A DNA stretch of 64,000 nt from CAIYZT01 sp031385445 (GCA_031385445.1 JANNBM010000068.1:1-64000), one strand, 5' to 3'; counted from the first letter of the stretch, positions 7,731-17,730 are shown. Made by a program: numbers and translations. The notes: generated from the sequence alone by a model not told the origin.

Positions 7731-10441
7731 TCTTCCTCGCCCTGTTCGGCCACGCGGGCCACGGACACCACAACTTCGTCCGTGCCGACGTTGAACACCT
7801 TCACCCCCCCTGCGGAGCGCGAGCGGAAGGATATTTGGCCGACAGGCACGCGGATCGACTGGCCGGTGGAGGTGGCCAGCATGATCTGGTCTGACGGATC
7901 GACGGGGAAGGAGGCAACCAAGGGGCCGCCGCGCATGGCGCCGTCCATCGCCTTCACGCCCATGCCGCCACGCCCGCGCACGGGGTAATCGTGCGAGGAG
8001 GACAGTTTGCCGGTGCCAGACGCGGTGATCGTCAGGATCAGATCCTCGGCCGCCGACATCTCGGCATAGCGTTCGGTGGACAATTGGCCGTCGGCAACGG
8101 CGTCGTCTTCGTCGTCCTCCACCTCGTCCGGCGCGCCGGCCATCAAGCGGCGCTGTTTAAGGTAAAGCGCGCGTTCGGCCGGGTCGGCTTCGAAATGGCG
8201 GATGATGGCCATCGAGACGACCATATCTTTGCTGCCCAAACGGATGCCGCGCACACCGGTCGATCCACGCGATTTGAACACGCGGATGTCGGTGGTGGAA
8301 AACCGGATGGCGCGGCCAGAGGAGGTGACGAGCATGACATCGTCGTTTTCATCAGCAATGGCAGCGTTCACCAGCGTCACGCCTTCGGGCAGGTTCATCG
8401 CGATCTTGCCGTTGCGCTTGACGTTGGTGAAATCGGACAAATCGTTCTGGCGCACGTCGCCGTCCGAGGTGGCAAACACGATCTGCAGGTTTTCCCACTC
8501 TTCTTCGGGCACATCGACGGGCATCAACGCGGCGATCGAAACGCCCTGTTCAATCGGCAGGATGTTGATCATCGCCTTGCCCTTTGCCTGCCGTCCCGCC
8601 ATGGGCAAGCGCCAGGTTTTCAGCTTGTAGACCATGCCGTCAGTTGTGAAAAACAAGAGCCAAGTGTGCGTATTTGCGACGAAAAGCGTGGTGACGACAT
8701 CATCCTGTTTGGTGGACATGGAGGACAGACCCTTGCCGCCGCGATTCTGGCTGCGGAATTCGGCGAGGGGGGTGCGTTTGATATAGCCGCCCGAGGTGAT
8801 GGTCACGACCATATCCTCGCGCTCGATCAGGTCTTCGTCTTCCATATCGCCAGACCAATCAATGATCTCGGTGCGGCGGGGCACGGCGAAATTGGTGCGC
8901 ACTTCCGACAATTCGGTCGAAATGATCGCCATGATCCGCTCTCGCGAGCCAAGGATTTCCAGGAAATCCTTGATTTTGGCGGCAAGCTCTTCGAGCTCGT
9001 CGGTGACTTCCTTGACGCCGATGGCCGTCAGGCGTTGCAAGCGCAGCTCGAGAATCGCGCGGGCCTGCACTTCGGACAGGTTATAGGTGCCATCGTCGTT
9101 CATCGTGTGGCTTGGATCGTCGATCAGCCGGATATAGGCGGCGATGTCATGGGCGGGCCAGCGGCGGGTCATCAGCTTTTCGCGGGCCTCGGCGGCATCG
9201 GCAGAGGCGCGGATGGTGCGCACCACCTCGTCCACATTGGTTACGGCGACGGCCAAACCGCAAAGCACATGGCTGCGCTCGCGGGCTTTGCGCAGCTCGA
9301 ACGCGGTGCGGCGGGCGACGACTTCTTCGCGGAAGATGATGAAATTGGTCAGAAAATCCCGAAGCGTCAAAGTTTCGGGGCGCCCACCGTTGAGCGCCAG
9401 CATGTTGCAGGCAAAGGACACTTGCAGCGGGGTGAAACGGTAAAGCTGGTTCAGAACGACATCGGCGGTCGCATCGCGCTTCAACTCGATCACCACGCGC
9501 ACGCCGATCCGGTCGGATTCGTCGGCCACACCCGAGATCCCTTCGATGCGCTTTTCGCGCACCAATTCGGCGATGGTTTCGATCATGCGGGCCTTGTTGA
9601 CCTGATAGGGAACTTCGTCAACGACGATGGCCCAGCGGTCTTTGCGGATCTCTTCGATATGGGTTTTTGCGCGGATGATGACCGAACCGCGCCCTTCGAG
9701 ATAGGCTTTGCGCGCGCCCGAGCGGCCCAGGATCGTGGCCCCGGTCGGGAAATCGGGGGCAGGGATGATCTCCATCAGGGCTTCGGCGGACAGGTCAGGA
9801 TTGGCGATCAGCGCGAGGGTGCCGTCGATCACTTCGCCTAGGTTATGCGGCGGAATACGCGTGGCCATGCCAACCGCGATGCCCTCGGCGCCGTTGACCA
9901 GCATGTTGGGATAGCGCGCGGGCAGGACCGTGGGTTCGCGGTCTTTGCCATCATAATTGTCCTGGAAATCAACGGTTTCCTTGTCGATATCGGCAAGAAG
10001 GAAGGCGGCGGGCTTGTCCATCCGCACTTCGGTATAGCGCATGGCGGCGGCGTTATCGCCGTCCATCGAGCCGAAGTTGCCTTGACCGTCCAAAAGTTTC
10101 AAAGACATCGAAAACGGCTGCGCCATGCGCACCAGCGCGTCGTAAATCGCACTGTCGCCGTGGGGGTGGTATTTGCCCATGGTATCGCCGACCGGGCGCG
10201 CCGATTTGCGATAGGATTTGTCATGGGTGTTGCCGGTTTCGTGCATGGCAAACAGGATGCGGCGGTGGACCGGTTTCAGACCATCGCGCAGATCAGGAAT
10301 TGCGCGGCTGACGATGACCGACATGGCATAGTCGAGGTATGCCGTTTTCATCTCGGCCACGATGTCGATCTGCGGGCCTGAATGGGGGTTGCGCGGCGGG
10401 GGCGCTTCGGCGTTGTCGATGTCGTCCGGCGTATCGGTCAT
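7727..10441 (-). CDS. gyrA: DNA gyrase subunit A
   Basis: A 904-aa type II topoisomerase subunit that breaks and rejoins DNA to introduce negative supercoils with GyrB. The quinolone-resistance region HPHGDSAIYD carries Ser97 and Asp101, the susceptible-type residues matching E. coli S83 and D87. The catalytic Tyr is Y136 in AAAMRYTEVR. The GyrA-box reads QNRGGKG, with Asn in place of the usual Arg at the second position. A Glu/Asp-rich insert (DEVEDDEDDAVAD) interrupts the C-terminal beta-pinwheel. Confidence 0.98.
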   Translation of the reverse strand: MTDTPDDIDNAEAPPPRNPHSGPQIDIVAEMKTAYLDYAMSVIVSRAIPDLRDGLKPVHRRILFAMHETGNTHDKSYRKSARPVGDTMGKYHPHGDSAIYDALVRMAQPFSMSLKLLDGQGNFGSMDGDNAAAMRYTEVRMDKPAAFLLADIDKETVDFQDNYDGKDREPTVLPARYPNMLVNGAEGIAVGMATRIPPHNLGEVIDGTLALIANPDLSAEALMEIIPAPDFPTGATILGRSGARKAYLEGRGSVIIRAKTHIEEIRKDRWAIVVDEVPYQVNKARMIETIAELVREKRIEGISGVADESDRIGVRVVIELKRDATADVVLNQLYRFTPLQVSFACNMLALNGGRPETLTLRDFLTNFIIFREEVVARRTAFELRKARERSHVLCGLAVAVTNVDEVVRTIRASADAAEAREKLMTRRWPAHDIAAYIRLIDDPSHTMNDDGTYNLSEVQARAILELRLQRLTAIGVKEVTDELEELAAKIKDFLEILGSRERIMAIISTELSEVRTNFAVPRRTEIIDWSGDMEDEDLIEREDMVVTITSGGYIKRTPLAEFRSQNRGGKGLSSMSTKQDDVVTTLFVANTHTWLLFFTTDGMVYKLKTWRLPMAGRQAKGKAMINILPIEQGVSIAALMPVDVPEEEWENLQIVFATSDGDVRQNDLSDFTNVKRNGKIAMNLPEGVTLVNAAIADENDDVMLVTSSGRAIRFSTTDIRVFKSRGSTGVRGIRLGSKDMVVSMAIIRHFEADPAERALYLKQRRLMAGAPDEVEDDEDDAVADGQLSTERYAEMSAAEDLILTITASGTGKLSSSHDYPVRGRGGMGVKAMDGAMRGGPLVASFPVDPSDQIMLATSTGQSIRVPVGQISFRSRSAGGVKVFNVGTDEVVVSVARVAEQGEEE

Positions 10442-10607
10442 CTGTCCTCGGGTGCCCCGCAGCGGGGTCTATATTTAGCTTAAATGACCCTACACCATCC
10501 AAGCTATGGGGTGCAATGGCGGGGCGCCGCGCAGGTCAAAAACCTTCGCTGGCGCGGGCAAATGGATGGGGTAATCTGCGAAAATTGTCAGGTGAGGGGT
10601 TGAGATA

Positions 10608-11819
10608 ATGGTGTCGCGGCGGGTGGTTTTGTCGGGGGCGGCGGCTTTTGGGCTGAGCGCTTGTGTGGGGGGCAGTTCGGCCAGTCCGGCGGCCGCGCAA
10701 AGCTGGCCTGCGGTGCAAAACGACGGATTCGATCAGTGGCTGGAGGGGATGCAGGGCCGGGCGGCGGCGCGGGGGATTTCCGGGGCGGGAAAAGCGGCGT
10801 TGGGGCGGGCGGGCTTTCTTCCTTTGGTGATCGAGAAATCGCAGTATCAGACCGAATTTGCCCGCACGACCGAGGATTATCTGGCAATCGCAACGGCGCC
10901 GGACCGCGTGGCGCAGGGGCGGCGGGAATTTGCCGCGCGGGCCGGGCTTTTGGCGCGGATCGAGGCCGCTTATGGGGTTGCGCCGCAGATCGTGACGGCA
11001 ATCTGGGGGATGGAAAGCCGGTATGGAGCGCGGATGGGCGATGCGCCGTTGATCTCGGCACTGGCGACGCTGTCTTATGCGGGGCGGAGGGCGGATTTCT
11101 TTGAAGGGCAGCTGATTGCAGCGCTGAAAATTCTGGACCGGGGCGATATCACGGCGGACCGGATGACTGGGTCTTGGGCGGGGGCGATGGGGCATACCCA
11201 GTTTATCCCGACGACATTTCTGGCCGCGGCGGTGGATTTCACCGGCGATGGGCGGCGCGATATCTGGGGGAGCGATCCGGCGGACGCGCTGGCCTCGACG
11301 GCGGCGTATTTGCGCGGGGCGGGTTGGCGGCCGGGCGGGCTTTGGGGGGTTGAGGTGCAGGTTCCGGCGGGCGCGCGCAAGAATGGGGCGAAGCGGTCTG
11401 CGGCGGCGTGGCGCGATCAGGGGGTGACGGTTGCGAGGGGTGGGGCGGTGCCCGATCACGGGACGGCCACCTTGCATTTGACCGGGGGCTCTGGAACGCC
11501 AGCATTTCTTTTATTTCGTAATTTCAATGTAATACTGCGGTATAATAACGCCTTCAACTATGGGCTTGGCATTGGGGTTCTGTCGGACAGGATCGCGGGC
11601 GGCGGGCCATTGCGCGGGCAATTTCCACCCGATGCGGCGGGCATGTCGCTGAGTGACCGGCAGGCGTTGCAAGGCAAATTGGCGGCGTTAGGGTATGATG
11701 TGGGCACGCCCGATGGGGTGATCGGCGACAAGACGCGGGCGGCGATTGCCGATTATCAGCGGCGCAATGCCTTGCCGATTACGGGGGAGCCGACGCTGGC
11801 GCTGCTGGCGCGGCTTTAA
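10608..11819 (+). CDS. MltB-type lytic murein transglycosylase, lipoprotein
   Basis: A 403-aa periplasmic enzyme that cleaves peptidoglycan glycan strands to 1,6-anhydro-muropeptides. The N-terminus has a twin-arginine-like SRRVVL and then a lipobox LSAC (Cys19). The SLT_2 domain covers about 38-330, with catalytic Glu in IWGMESRYG and the GAMGHTQFIPTTF signature. A C-terminal PG_binding_1 domain (about 345-400) has the usual LQGKLAALGYDVGTPDGVIG form. It converges on and overlaps the ocd stop by 4 nt. Confidence 0.93.
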   Translation: MVSRRVVLSGAAAFGLSACVGGSSASPAAAQSWPAVQNDGFDQWLEGMQGRAAARGISGAGKAALGRAGFLPLVIEKSQYQTEFARTTEDYLAIATAPDRVAQGRREFAARAGLLARIEAAYGVAPQIVTAIWGMESRYGARMGDAPLISALATLSYAGRRADFFEGQLIAALKILDRGDITADRMTGSWAGAMGHTQFIPTTFLAAAVDFTGDGRRDIWGSDPADALASTAAYLRGAGWRPGGLWGVEVQVPAGARKNGAKRSAAAWRDQGVTVARGGAVPDHGTATLHLTGGSGTPAFLLFRNFNVILRYNNAFNYGLGIGVLSDRIAGGGPLRGQFPPDAAGMSLSDRQALQGKLAALGYDVGTPDGVIGDKTRAAIADYQRRNALPITGEPTLALLARL

Positions 11820-12862
11820 CGCGCGCGCATCACCATGCCGAACAGATCGCGCGGATCGTCGGGGTCGGCGATCATGTCCAGCTGATCACAAAGCCCGGTG
11901 GATTTCATCGCCCGGGCGACGTAGCGCAGGGCGCTGAAATCTTCGATGGCAAAGCCGACGGAATCAAACAGGGTCAGATCGCGGGCATTTGTGCGGCCCT
12001 TGGCGGCGCCAGTGATGACTTGCCACAGTTCGGTGACGGGGTGATCGGCGGGCAGCTGTTGAATCTCGCCTTCGATCCGGGTTTGGGCGGGGTATTCCAC
12101 GAAGATCCCGGCGCGCAGCAGGATATCGCGGTGCAATTCGGTCTTGCCCGGGCAATCGCCGCCAACGGCGTTTATATGCACGCCCGCGCCGACCATGTTG
12201 TCGGTCAGGATCGTGGCATATTGTTTGTCTGCGGTGACGGTGGTGATGATCTGCGCGCCAAGGATCGCGGCTTCGGCGGTTTGGCACGGCACCACGGTGA
12301 TTCCGCACCCGGCCAGATTGCGCGCGCATTTCGCGGTGGCGGCGGGGTCTATGTCGTGAAGCCGCACCTCGGTGATGCCACAGATGGACTTGAACGCGAG
12401 CGCCTGAAATTCGGACTGCGCGCCGTTGCCGATCAGGGCCATGGTGTCCGCCCCTGCTGGCGCAAGCCATTTGGCGGCCATGGCAGAGGTCGCGGCGGTG
12501 CGCAGCGCGGTCAGGATGGTCATTTCGGACAACAGCAGCGGATAGCCGGTGGCAACATCGGCCAGAAGGCCGAAGGCGGTGACGGTTTGCAGGCCCTGCG
12601 CCATGTTCGACGGATGGCCGTTGACGTATTTGAAGCCGTAAGTCTCGCCATCCGAGGTTGGCATCAATTCAATCACGCCAACGTCCGAATGGCTGGCGAC
12701 GCGCGGGGTTTTGTCGAACAGGGGCCAGCGGCGAAAGTCGTCCTCGATTTCGACGGCCAGATCCTGCATGAACCGTTCCACCCCGATATGGTGCACCAGT
12801 TTCATCATTTTATCGACCGAGACGAAGGGCACAAAGGCCTGTTTTGAGGGCGCGGGTGCCAT
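11816..12862 (-). CDS. ocd: Ornithine cyclodeaminase
   Basis: A 348-aa member of the OCD/mu-crystallin family. It converts L-ornithine to L-proline and ammonia with bound NAD. The Rossmann region is DTMALIGNGAQSEFQALAF, and INAVGGDCPGKTELH carries the catalytic-Asp motif. The start at 12862 is preferred because AGGAAAAACC lies just upstream; a 13-codon longer frame overlaps the arginase gene. It follows arginase by 13 nt, so arginine goes to ornithine and on to proline within one operon. Confidence 0.92.
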   Translation of the reverse strand: MAPAPSKQAFVPFVSVDKMMKLVHHIGVERFMQDLAVEIEDDFRRWPLFDKTPRVASHSDVGVIELMPTSDGETYGFKYVNGHPSNMAQGLQTVTAFGLLADVATGYPLLLSEMTILTALRTAATSAMAAKWLAPAGADTMALIGNGAQSEFQALAFKSICGITEVRLHDIDPAATAKCARNLAGCGITVVPCQTAEAAILGAQIITTVTADKQYATILTDNMVGAGVHINAVGGDCPGKTELHRDILLRAGIFVEYPAQTRIEGEIQQLPADHPVTELWQVITGAAKGRTNARDLTLFDSVGFAIEDFSALRYVARAMKSTGLCDQLDMIADPDDPRDLFGMVMRAR

Positions 12863-12875
12863 GGTTTTTCCTGAG

Positions 12876-13799
12876 TTAGTAGCTGCGGGTGGGGCGGTCA
12901 AAGACCTTTTTGCCCATCAATGAGCCGACCAGATCGACCATCAAAATCGCGGTCTTGCCGCGCTCGTCAAGGAAGGGGTTCAACTCCACAAGGTCCAGCG
13001 AGGTGACAAGGCCGGATTCGTGCAAAAGTTCCATCACCAGATGCGCTTCGCGAAAGGTGGCGCCGCCCGGAACGGTGGTGCCCACGGCGGGGGCGATAGC
13101 GGGGTCAAGGAAATCGACGTCAAGCGAGACATGCAACATGCCGCCCGCATCGCGCACGGTGGTCAGAAACTCGCGCAAGGGGGCGACGATGCCGCGCTCG
13201 TCCAGCAGGCGCATGTCATTGATCGCGATGTCGGCTTTGAGCAGGGCCGCGTGTTCGGCGGGATCGACGGAGCGGATGCCGTAAAGGCAGATACGCTGCG
13301 GCGGGATCGGGGCGGGGAAGGGCGGCAAGCATTCAAAGCCGCTGCGCCCGGCGATATAGGCGACGGGGGTGCCGTGCAGGTTGCCCGATGTCGTGGTCAT
13401 CGGCGTGTGAAAATCGCTGTGCGCGTCGAGCCAAAGGAGGAAAAGCGGGCGGCCGGCGCGGCTGGCGAAATTGGCGGCGCCGGTGACGGTGCCAAGGGCA
13501 AGCGAGTGATCGCCGCCAAGGATGATCGGCAGACTGCCCTGCGACAGGGCATCATCGACCTTGTCGGCCAAAAGCTGCGTCCAACCCAGAACCTGCGGCA
13601 GGGAATGGACGGCAGGGTTGGGGCAGCTGACGTCTTGCAGGTCGGGCAGCACCATATCGCCCCAATCGTCAACGCCGTGCCCAAGATCGCGCACCTCGCG
13701 CGCCAGACCGGCAACGCGGTAGGCGGCTGGCCCCATCAGGCAACCCGCGCGCTTTTGCCCCTCGTCCACGGGGGCGCCGATCAGTATGCAATTTGCCAT
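12876..13799 (-). CDS. rocF: Arginase
   Basis: A 307-aa binuclear-manganese ureohydrolase that splits L-arginine to ornithine and urea. Metal-ligand motifs are GGDHSLALG (about 117-125), WLDAHSDFH (about 146-154) and SLDVDFLDP (about 233-241). A Glu in the DLVELNPFLDE segment completes the family pattern. It heads an arginase-OCD operon and is divergent from an Lrp-type gene, a common arrangement for substrate-inducible arginine catabolism. Confidence 0.94.
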   Translation of the reverse strand: MANCILIGAPVDEGQKRAGCLMGPAAYRVAGLAREVRDLGHGVDDWGDMVLPDLQDVSCPNPAVHSLPQVLGWTQLLADKVDDALSQGSLPIILGGDHSLALGTVTGAANFASRAGRPLFLLWLDAHSDFHTPMTTTSGNLHGTPVAYIAGRSGFECLPPFPAPIPPQRICLYGIRSVDPAEHAALLKADIAINDMRLLDERGIVAPLREFLTTVRDAGGMLHVSLDVDFLDPAIAPAVGTTVPGGATFREAHLVMELLHESGLVTSLDLVELNPFLDERGKTAILMVDLVGSLMGKKVFDRPTRSY

Positions 13800-13906
13800 G
13801 GGTATTCCTCTTTGGCCAAGTGTCTGTCCGTATTGCGGCGAATCCTATCGCCATTTATCGCAGTTCGGATAGAATAATGTGCAAAATGGCAAAGGAATTG
13901 ATTGAA

Positions 13907-14338
13907 ATGGACGATCTGGATCACCGATTGATTGCCGAGCTGCGGCGGGACGGGCGGGCGTCCTTGTCGGACCTGGCCGCGCGATTGACGCTGAGCCGGG
14001 CGACAGTGCGGGCACGGATGGAACGGTTGACAGCCAAGGGCGAGATTGCCGGGTTCAGCGTGCTGACGCGCGGCGATGTCAGCGAGGCACCGGTGCGCGG
14101 GCTGATGATGATCGGAATAGAGGGGCGGGGCGGCGAGAAGGTGATGGCGCGGCTGACCGGGATTCCGGCGGTGATGGCAGTGCATTCGACCAACGGCAAG
14201 TGGGATTTGATTGCAGAGCTGGCGACGTTGACCCTTCAGGAATTGGATGATGTGATCCACCGGATCCGCAATATTGACGGGGTGATGCGGTCGGAAACCA
14301 ATTTGCTGCTGTCAACGCGCCGGGCCGGGCGGCGATAG
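13907..14338 (+). CDS. Lrp/AsnC family transcriptional regulator
   Basis: A 143-aa regulator with an N-terminal winged HTH (DHRLIAELRRDGRASLSDLAARLTLS, given here as about residues 4-29 in two parts: LIAELRRDGRAS and LSDLAARLTLS) and a C-terminal RAM/ligand domain. AAGGA lies 10 nt before the ATG at 13907. Two upstream in-frame ATGs (13877, 13886) have no better site. It is divergent from arginase-OCD with 107 nt between starts, so it most likely senses arginine or ornithine and controls that operon. Confidence 0.88.
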   Translation: MDDLDHRLIAELRRDGRASLSDLAARLTLSRATVRARMERLTAKGEIAGFSVLTRGDVSEAPVRGLMMIGIEGRGGEKVMARLTGIPAVMAVHSTNGKWDLIAELATLTLQELDDVIHRIRNIDGVMRSETNLLLSTRRAGRR

Positions 14339-14417
14339 GCGGCGGATCACGGGGGTTTGACATTGAAGCTGCGCATGATCCGCTTAGAATAGACATAACG
14401 GAACAAGGATGGCAGTG

Positions 14418-16391
14418 ATGATCACCGAGTTGGGACATTTTGCGCTGGTGCTCGCGCTTGGGGTGGCGCTGATCCAGATGGTTTTGCCGATCTGGGGCGC
14501 GCAGACGGGCAATAGCCGGATGATGGCGATTGCGGGGCCGGCGGCGGTGGTACAGTTCGTGCTGGTCGCGGCGGCCTTTGCGGCCTTGACGATGGCCTTT
14601 GTGACCTCGGATTTCTCGCTGGCGCTCGTGGTGAACAATTCCCACACGCTGAAGCCGCTTTTGTACAAATTTGCCGGGGTCTGGGGCAATCACGAAGGCT
14701 CGCTGTTGCTGTGGGTGCTGGATCTGTCAGGGTTTTCGGCGGCGGCGGTGTGGTTTGGGCAGAATTTGCCGCAGCGGCTGAAGGCGCGGGTTTTGGGGGT
14801 GCAGGGGGCGATTGGCGCGGCGTTTCTGGCGTTCATGCTGTTCACGTCGAACCCGTTTTTGCGGCTGGAATCGCCGCCGATGAATGGCGGCGATCTGAAC
14901 CCCTTGCTGCAAGACCCCGGTTTGGCCTTTCACCCGCCGTTTTTATATCTGGGCTATGTCGGCCTTTCCATGAGCTTTTCCTTTGCCGTTGCGGCCTTGC
15001 TGGAGGGCCGGGTTGATGCGGCTTGGGGGCGCTGGGTGCGGCCATGGACGCTGGCGGCATGGATTTTTCTGACCATTGGTATCTCGCTTGGCTCGTGGTG
15101 GGCGTATTACGAGCTTGGCTGGGGCGGGTTTTGGTTTTGGGATCCGGTTGAAAACGCCTCGCTGATGCCGTGGCTGTTCGCGACGGCCTTGCTGCATTCG
15201 GCCATCGTGGTGGAAAAGCGCGAAAGCCTGAAGGCCTGGACGGTGCTTTTGGCGATCATGGCCTTTGGCTTTTCGCTGATCGGCACGTTTATCGTGCGCT
15301 CGGGTGTGATCACCTCGGTGCATGCCTTTGCCGAAGACCCCTCGCGAGGCGTCGTGATCTTGTTCTTGCTGGTGGTGTTTGTCGGCGGTGCGCTGATGCT
15401 GTTTGCGGCGCGGGCGGGCGCGCTGGAGGCAAAGGGCGCGTTTCAGATCGTCAGCCGGGAAAGCGCGCTGGTGGCCAATAACCTGCTGCTTTCGGTGTCG
15501 GCGCTGGTGGTTTTTGTCGGAACAATCTGGCCTTTGGTGGCGGAGCTGGCCTTTGGCCGGGTGATTTCGGTGGGCGAGCCGTTTTTCAAGGCAGCGTTCA
15601 CGCCGTTTTTTGTGGGCCTTGCGGTGATTATGCCCATCGGCTCGATTCTGGCGTGGAAGCGCGGAGATCTGGGGCGGTCGGTGCGGGGACTTTGGCCGGT
15701 GGCGATTTTGGTGCTGGCCTTTGTGGGGCTGGCCTGGGCGATGGCAACCACGCGCACGCTTTTGGGGCCGATCGGAGCGGGGCTTGGCGCTTGGGTTATT
15801 TTTGGCGCGCTGTCTGATCTGTGGGGGCGCACGGGGCGGGGCGCGTTTTTGGGCCGGGCAGGGCGGATGTTGCGGCTGCCGCGCGCCGATTTTGGGCGGA
15901 TGTTTGCCCATGGCGGGCTGGGCGCGGTGATCTTTGCCGCCGCCGCAATGAACGCTTGGGTGGTCGAAGATATCCTGGTGGTCAAGGCGGGCGAGAGCTT
16001 TGCCTTGGGCGGCTACGAGGTGCAACTGGTCGCGGTAAATGAGGTGAAGGGGCCGAATTACACCTCCTCCATGGCAGAAATGCGGGTCAGCCGCGATGGG
16101 GCCGAGGTGGTTCGGCTTTTCCCCGAAAAGCGGTTCTATCCGGTGGCGGGGATGCCAACGACCGAAGCCGCGATTGATTACGGATTTTGGCGCGATCTCT
16201 ATCTGGTGATCGGCGATCCGCAGGACGGCGGCGGCTGGGCGGTGCGCAGTTACATCAAGCCCTTTGCCAACTGGCTTTGGGGCGGGGCGCTGCTCATGGC
16301 GTTTGGCGGGTTTTTAAGCCTGTCGGACCGTCGATATCGCATCGCGGCGGGGGCAGCAAAGCGGCGTTCGGCGGCAGTGCCCGCCGAATGA
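14418..16391 (+). CDS. ccmF: Cytochrome c-type biogenesis protein CcmF
   Basis: A 657-aa polytopic inner-membrane heme lyase component of System I cytochrome c maturation. It joins heme to apocytochrome c together with CcmH. The heme-handling WWD domain is clear (GSWWAYYELGWGG, FWFWDPVENASLMPW, about 220-250). About 14-15 hydrophobic helices are visible. AAGGA sits 8 nt before the ATG at 14418; an ATG at 14409 is possible. The stop overlaps the ccmH start (ATGA). Confidence 0.96.
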   Translation: MITELGHFALVLALGVALIQMVLPIWGAQTGNSRMMAIAGPAAVVQFVLVAAAFAALTMAFVTSDFSLALVVNNSHTLKPLLYKFAGVWGNHEGSLLLWVLDLSGFSAAAVWFGQNLPQRLKARVLGVQGAIGAAFLAFMLFTSNPFLRLESPPMNGGDLNPLLQDPGLAFHPPFLYLGYVGLSMSFSFAVAALLEGRVDAAWGRWVRPWTLAAWIFLTIGISLGSWWAYYELGWGGFWFWDPVENASLMPWLFATALLHSAIVVEKRESLKAWTVLLAIMAFGFSLIGTFIVRSGVITSVHAFAEDPSRGVVILFLLVVFVGGALMLFAARAGALEAKGAFQIVSRESALVANNLLLSVSALVVFVGTIWPLVAELAFGRVISVGEPFFKAAFTPFFVGLAVIMPIGSILAWKRGDLGRSVRGLWPVAILVLAFVGLAWAMATTRTLLGPIGAGLGAWVIFGALSDLWGRTGRGAFLGRAGRMLRLPRADFGRMFAHGGLGAVIFAAAAMNAWVVEDILVVKAGESFALGGYEVQLVAVNEVKGPNYTSSMAEMRVSRDGAEVVRLFPEKRFYPVAGMPTTEAAIDYGFWRDLYLVIGDPQDGGGWAVRSYIKPFANWLWGGALLMAFGGFLSLSDRRYRIAAGAAKRRSAAVPAE

Positions 16392-16861
16392 AAGGTCGTT
16401 TTTTCATCCTCGCTTTTGCGGCGGCGCTGAGCCTTGCACCAATGCCGTGGGCCGGAGCCGTTGAGCCGGGCGAGATCCTGGCCGATCCGGCGCTTGAAGC
16501 GCGGGCGCGGGACATTTCAAAGGGGCTGCGCTGTTTGGTGTGCCGCAATGAAAACATCGACGACAGCGATGCGGCGCTGGCGCGGGATTTGCGGATATTG
16601 CTGCGGGACCGGATCAGTGCGGGCGACAGCGATGCGCAGGCAGTGGGATTTATCGTCGATCGCTACGGCGAATATGTGCTGTTGTCGCCAAGGACCGATG
16701 GCGCGGCTTTGGTTGTCTGGCTTGCGGGGCCGGTGATGCTGCTGCTTGGCGGGGCCCTGGCGGTGCAAATGCTGCGGCGGCGGGCGCGGGTTTTGCCGCC
16801 GGAGGCGCTGAGCGACGAGGAAGAGGCGCAGCTGCGCGCGGCGCTGACGCGGCAGACGTGA
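16388..16861 (+). CDS. ccmH: Cytochrome c-type biogenesis protein CcmH (CycL)
   Basis: A 157-aa thiol protein of System I. It has a signal peptide to about residue 24, then the LRCLVCRN motif with C49 and C52, which reduces or exchanges disulfide with the apocytochrome CXXCH. A single C-terminal membrane anchor follows (about 101-121). The first codon overlaps the ccmF stop. The CcmI half found fused in some bacteria is absent. Confidence 0.94.
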   Translation: MKGRFFILAFAAALSLAPMPWAGAVEPGEILADPALEARARDISKGLRCLVCRNENIDDSDAALARDLRILLRDRISAGDSDAQAVGFIVDRYGEYVLLSPRTDGAALVVWLAGPVMLLLGGALAVQMLRRRARVLPPEALSDEEEAQLRAALTRQT

Positions 16862-16951
16862 CGTTTGGTTACGGCTGACCCGGGGCCTTTGGTCCGCTAT
16901 CTTTTCACGGCGGGCCTGCATGTGGGGGCCCGTGCCATGGGGAGATTGCCG

Positions 16952-17728
16952 ATGCCTGATGATCCGGTGCTTTACGCGGTGCAGGACGGCGTGGCGACAA
17001 TCACGCTGAACCGGCCGGAGGTGATGAACGCGCTGAGCGCCCGGCTGCGCGCCGATCTTCTGGCGGCGCTCGGGCGGGCGGCGGGTGAGGCACGGGTGAT
17101 CGTGTTGACCGGGGCGGGGCGGGCGTTCTGCTCGGGTCAGGATCTGGTGGACGCGCAGGCGCTTGGCGCGGTGGATTTTGAACGCATCCTGAACGACGAA
17201 TACGTGCCACTGATCCGCGCGATTGCGGATTGCCCTGTGCCGGTGATTGCTGCAGTCAACGGGGCGGCGGCGGGGGCGGGGGCCAATCTGGCGCTCGCCT
17301 GCGATGTGGTGATCGCCTGCGAAAGCGCCAGTTTCATTCAGGCTTTCACGCGGATCGGGCTGATGCCGGATGCGGGCGGGACCTATTGGTTGCCGCGTCA
17401 GGTGGGGATGGCGCGGGCGATGGGGGCGATGCTGTTTGCCGAAAAGATCAGCGCGGGGCAGGCGGCAGAATGGGGGATGATCTGGGAGGCGGTGCCGGAC
17501 GCGCGGTTTGCGGGCGTCGTCGCGGCGCGGGCAGGGGCGCTGGCGGCGGGGCCGGGGTTGGCGTTTGCGGCTGTGAAGCAGGCTTTGCGGGCGAGTGCGG
17601 ATAAAGATCTGATGGGGCAACTGGCGCTGGAGGCGCGGCTGCAGGGGCAGCTTGGCGGCACGCGCGATTTGGCCGAAGGGGTGGCGGCGTTTTTGGCAAA
17701 GCGCGCGCCGCGATTTGAAGGGCGCTAA
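16952..17728 (+). CDS. Enoyl-CoA hydratase/isomerase family protein, PaaG-like
   Basis: A 258-aa crotonase-fold protein. Oxyanion-hole segments are GRAFCSGQDL (about 61-70) and NGAAAGAGANLALACD (about 104-119). It aligns well with PaaG, the 1,2-epoxyphenylacetyl-CoA isomerase, including SFIQAFTRIGLMPDAGGT, the AAEWGMIWEAV block and a C-terminal EGVAAFLAKRAPRF. GGGGAGA lies 6 nt before the ATG at 16952. No other phenylacetate genes are in the window, so the substrate is uncertain and a general enoyl-CoA isomerase remains possible. Confidence 0.8.
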   Translation: MPDDPVLYAVQDGVATITLNRPEVMNALSARLRADLLAALGRAAGEARVIVLTGAGRAFCSGQDLVDAQALGAVDFERILNDEYVPLIRAIADCPVPVIAAVNGAAAGAGANLALACDVVIACESASFIQAFTRIGLMPDAGGTYWLPRQVGMARAMGAMLFAEKISAGQAAEWGMIWEAVPDARFAGVVAARAGALAAGPGLAFAAVKQALRASADKDLMGQLALEARLQGQLGGTRDLAEGVAAFLAKRAPRFEGR

Positions 17729-17730
17729 GA

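Noticed and set aside
7991..9841. A 616-residue open frame antisense to gyrA, and similarly long frames opposite acnA (41912-43315) and glnE (24733-26910).
   Set aside because: High GC with G/C third positions keeps opposite-strand frames open. They are Arg/His/Gly-rich, have no family motifs, and lie fully over well-supported genes.
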